From assembly GCA_013339895.1 (NCBI GenBank), contig JABACO010000007.1:7140593-7204592 (forward strand): DNA of 64,000 nucleotides. Reading direction: 5' to 3'. The notes beneath the pieces were generated by a model, which saw only the letters and a program-made list of their open reading frames with translations, did no database searches and had not been told where the DNA came from. The translations under genes and the position numbers were made by a program. Of the stretch, positions 39,201 through 42,200 are shown one piece after another; position 1 is the first letter of the stretch; each line of letters begins with the position of its first letter. The DNA is from Ephydatia muelleri (lineage: Eukaryota; Porifera; Demospongiae; Spongillida; Spongillidae).

Positions 39201-42200
39201 CGTTAACGAGTACGAAGATACACTCGTTTAACGACGGGCCATTTTATTTCGGTGGGGGCGGAGGGGGGGGATATCTCGCGGTACTCATCCAGCAACCCAA
39301 ACTGTGAAGTGATTTGATTAAGGCACTCTCCACACGACAATCCAGATATGTCAACTCTAGCTTACACGCATACCTCTGCACAGGTCTGTTACTGATACAC
39401 TGTAGCTGTGTCATACCAATGCTGGTCATTACTTATGGCCCAGGCACATGAAAATCATGATGTGTAGGCCTATCAGCCCTTCTGTCCTACATTCATGTAC
39501 CTGAATGGAAATGGAATTACCCCAGTCATGAGTTACATGTACTAGATAGTTAAAACCTAGCACGCAGTTTGGAGCTTGTCACTGATCATCCATGTACTGA
39601 GTTATCCCTACTTGTACTTGCTAGCTATGACGTATCGTATGAGTTGCCCTAGTTACTGATTGTTGTCATGGGTTGGGATATCCTTGTACTTGCTACTTGT
39701 GGCCTGTGTTTCTCGTACTTAAGCTCGTGACTAATTAATAACTCAAGTTGTTGATTCCAAAATTTGCTCTGAAATGAGTCTGCTGGATATTTCATTGCTT
39801 TTCTCATCCATAATCTTTTTAGTACCAGTTTGTAATGCTTATTCTATGATGATTCCTTGCTGCTCATTTGCAACCCTCAAACAAGACTTTAACATTTCCA
39901 CTACTCTTCTTTAGATCATTATTTCATTGCTCAACCTTCTTGATCTTTGTTGACGTTTAGGTGTTTGTAAGTAGCGGAATGTTAATTGGTATGGCTTGAT
40001 ATTACGGTGTGTTTGTGAATTAGTTTTTGCTGTCGTAACCACTGAATATGCATAAATTACAATACTGCTTACAAACATCACATCTATTAAATGGTTCACA
40101 TTCTTTACAGCGTAGTGTGTATTTATAAATTATTCGTCAAACTTAACAGGTAAGTACGAATCAATAGAAGCTGCTGTGCCTTTGAAGTGGTGAATGAAAA
40201 TTTCCCTTGTGTGAGTCTGCTAGTGCTAGGAAATGACAATTCAGATTTTCTGGGAAAACACTTAAGTTACCTATTTTTGCTAATAGTTGACTCATTGCAG
40301 TTTTGGTTGGTCCTTGTCCCGTACATAGGACAAAGCTTTGCACTTACTAGCATTCAACTTCTGGCCATGAATATGCAATGACCAAATTAGGTCCTCAGTT
40401 ATTGTCACAGACTTAGCAACGCTAGCTCCTGTTAGGCTGGAACCTTCATGCTCAAGTTTACAAAATACAATTTGCTGCATTGAAGACAGTGTACTCCAAT
40501 TTGGTGGCAAATGTATCCCAGTGGAAAGTTGTTGAATACTGATCTGAAGTAAATATATTGTTCAATGCTCTTATTACTTACTTTCTTTGTAAGCCTTCCT
40601 TTTAGACAATGACCATTGATAGTTTTTATTTTTGAAGAGATATTTCTTGCACGACCGATCCAAACAATACATGTACTTGCGAGCCATTGGATTCTATAGC
40701 ACACACATAACAAGAAATATGATGACGCCACTCACAAAGCATCTGTGATTTAATATATATTAACTTAAATATTGTATAATCGTCATCATTTTGCAGGGAA
40801 AAGTACTCATTTTTTTCACGTCATAATCAGACATATTATACAGTGGGTAACTTTGTGACTCCAAAACATGCCTACGCCACACTAACTGCTACATACTATG
40901 TATGAATACTAATGAAAGGAATTTACAACATTACCTGTCTCCAGGAAAATGCCACTACCCGACAGCTTGATTGACTCTGACATGTCTAGCTGTTAAAGAA
41001 AAGCTCAACACTTTTTTGAGTACAGTTTCCAATCTATTTATTCTATTACCTTTGGTGTGTGTTTGTACATGATGTGCAGGTGTGTTGTGGATGTGATCTA
41101 TAGTACACACTTACACTGTATACGACTATATATGAATCACTTTTCACGTGACAGTCCAGCCTCTGGTTACGATGCCATTTGTATTGCAGAATGGTTGCAG
41201 TCCATTGAATGCAGCAAGTTTCCATGGACATCTTGATGTAGTGAAGACACTATTGGAGGCTGGAGCTAATATCGATCACGCCACTAAGGTACAGTAAGTA
41301 GAAATGTATTCAGTGGTTACAGGATGTCACACATGTCCATACATTGTATCTCTCTTACACTGGTTACATGTGGCTCCTTGTTATACATGTAGTACCTCCT
41401 ACTCCACCTTCTTACATGTACATGTATCAAATAAGTATGTAATGCTTTATTCTCAGGATGGGAGAACATCCCTGGACTTGGCTGTGGCGCAAAGTCACAA
41501 GGCAACAATTCAGTTGTTGAAGACTTACCCAAACAAGGTGAGGTGCACATCTGATGAACAGTGATACAGGCAGATAAAACCTTACATTTACGTTTTGCTC
41601 TGGATTGTCAATAAACCTGCCACATTCGTACAACACTCTGGCTAGTTTGCTTACAATCACTGAGGCCATATTGCACCAGTTACATGTACTGTACATGTAT
41701 ATAGTTGGGCATATCATATCCTTAGACTCGTACATTTAAGGCATAACATGATAGAAGCATTTAAAATCTTATTGCTGCTCTTTGGCTGTCCTGAGATTTA
41801 AGTATTTGATGCACTCGACTCGTACATTTAAGGCATAACATGATAGAAGCATTTAAAATCTTATTGCTGCTCTTTGGCTGTCCTGAGATTTAAGTATTTG
41901 ATGCACTCTACATGCGTTGTACAATTGTTATTTTTTGCAGTTGCATCTTACACATCAAGCTCAACTTGCAAATGAGCGAGCTAGAATAGCAGAAGAGAGA
42001 GCAACAAGGATTGAGCAAGAGCTCTCGGAAACAAAGCTACACTATGAAGCTTTGCTTCAACAGGCAGATGAGAAAGCTAAAAGAGCAGACAAGAGAGCAA
42101 ATCAAGAACTCTTGGAAACTAAGCAACATTACGATGCTCTACAACAGCAAATCAGACTGCAAGTTCAACTGTCGGAAGAAAGAGTGACAAGAGCTGAACA

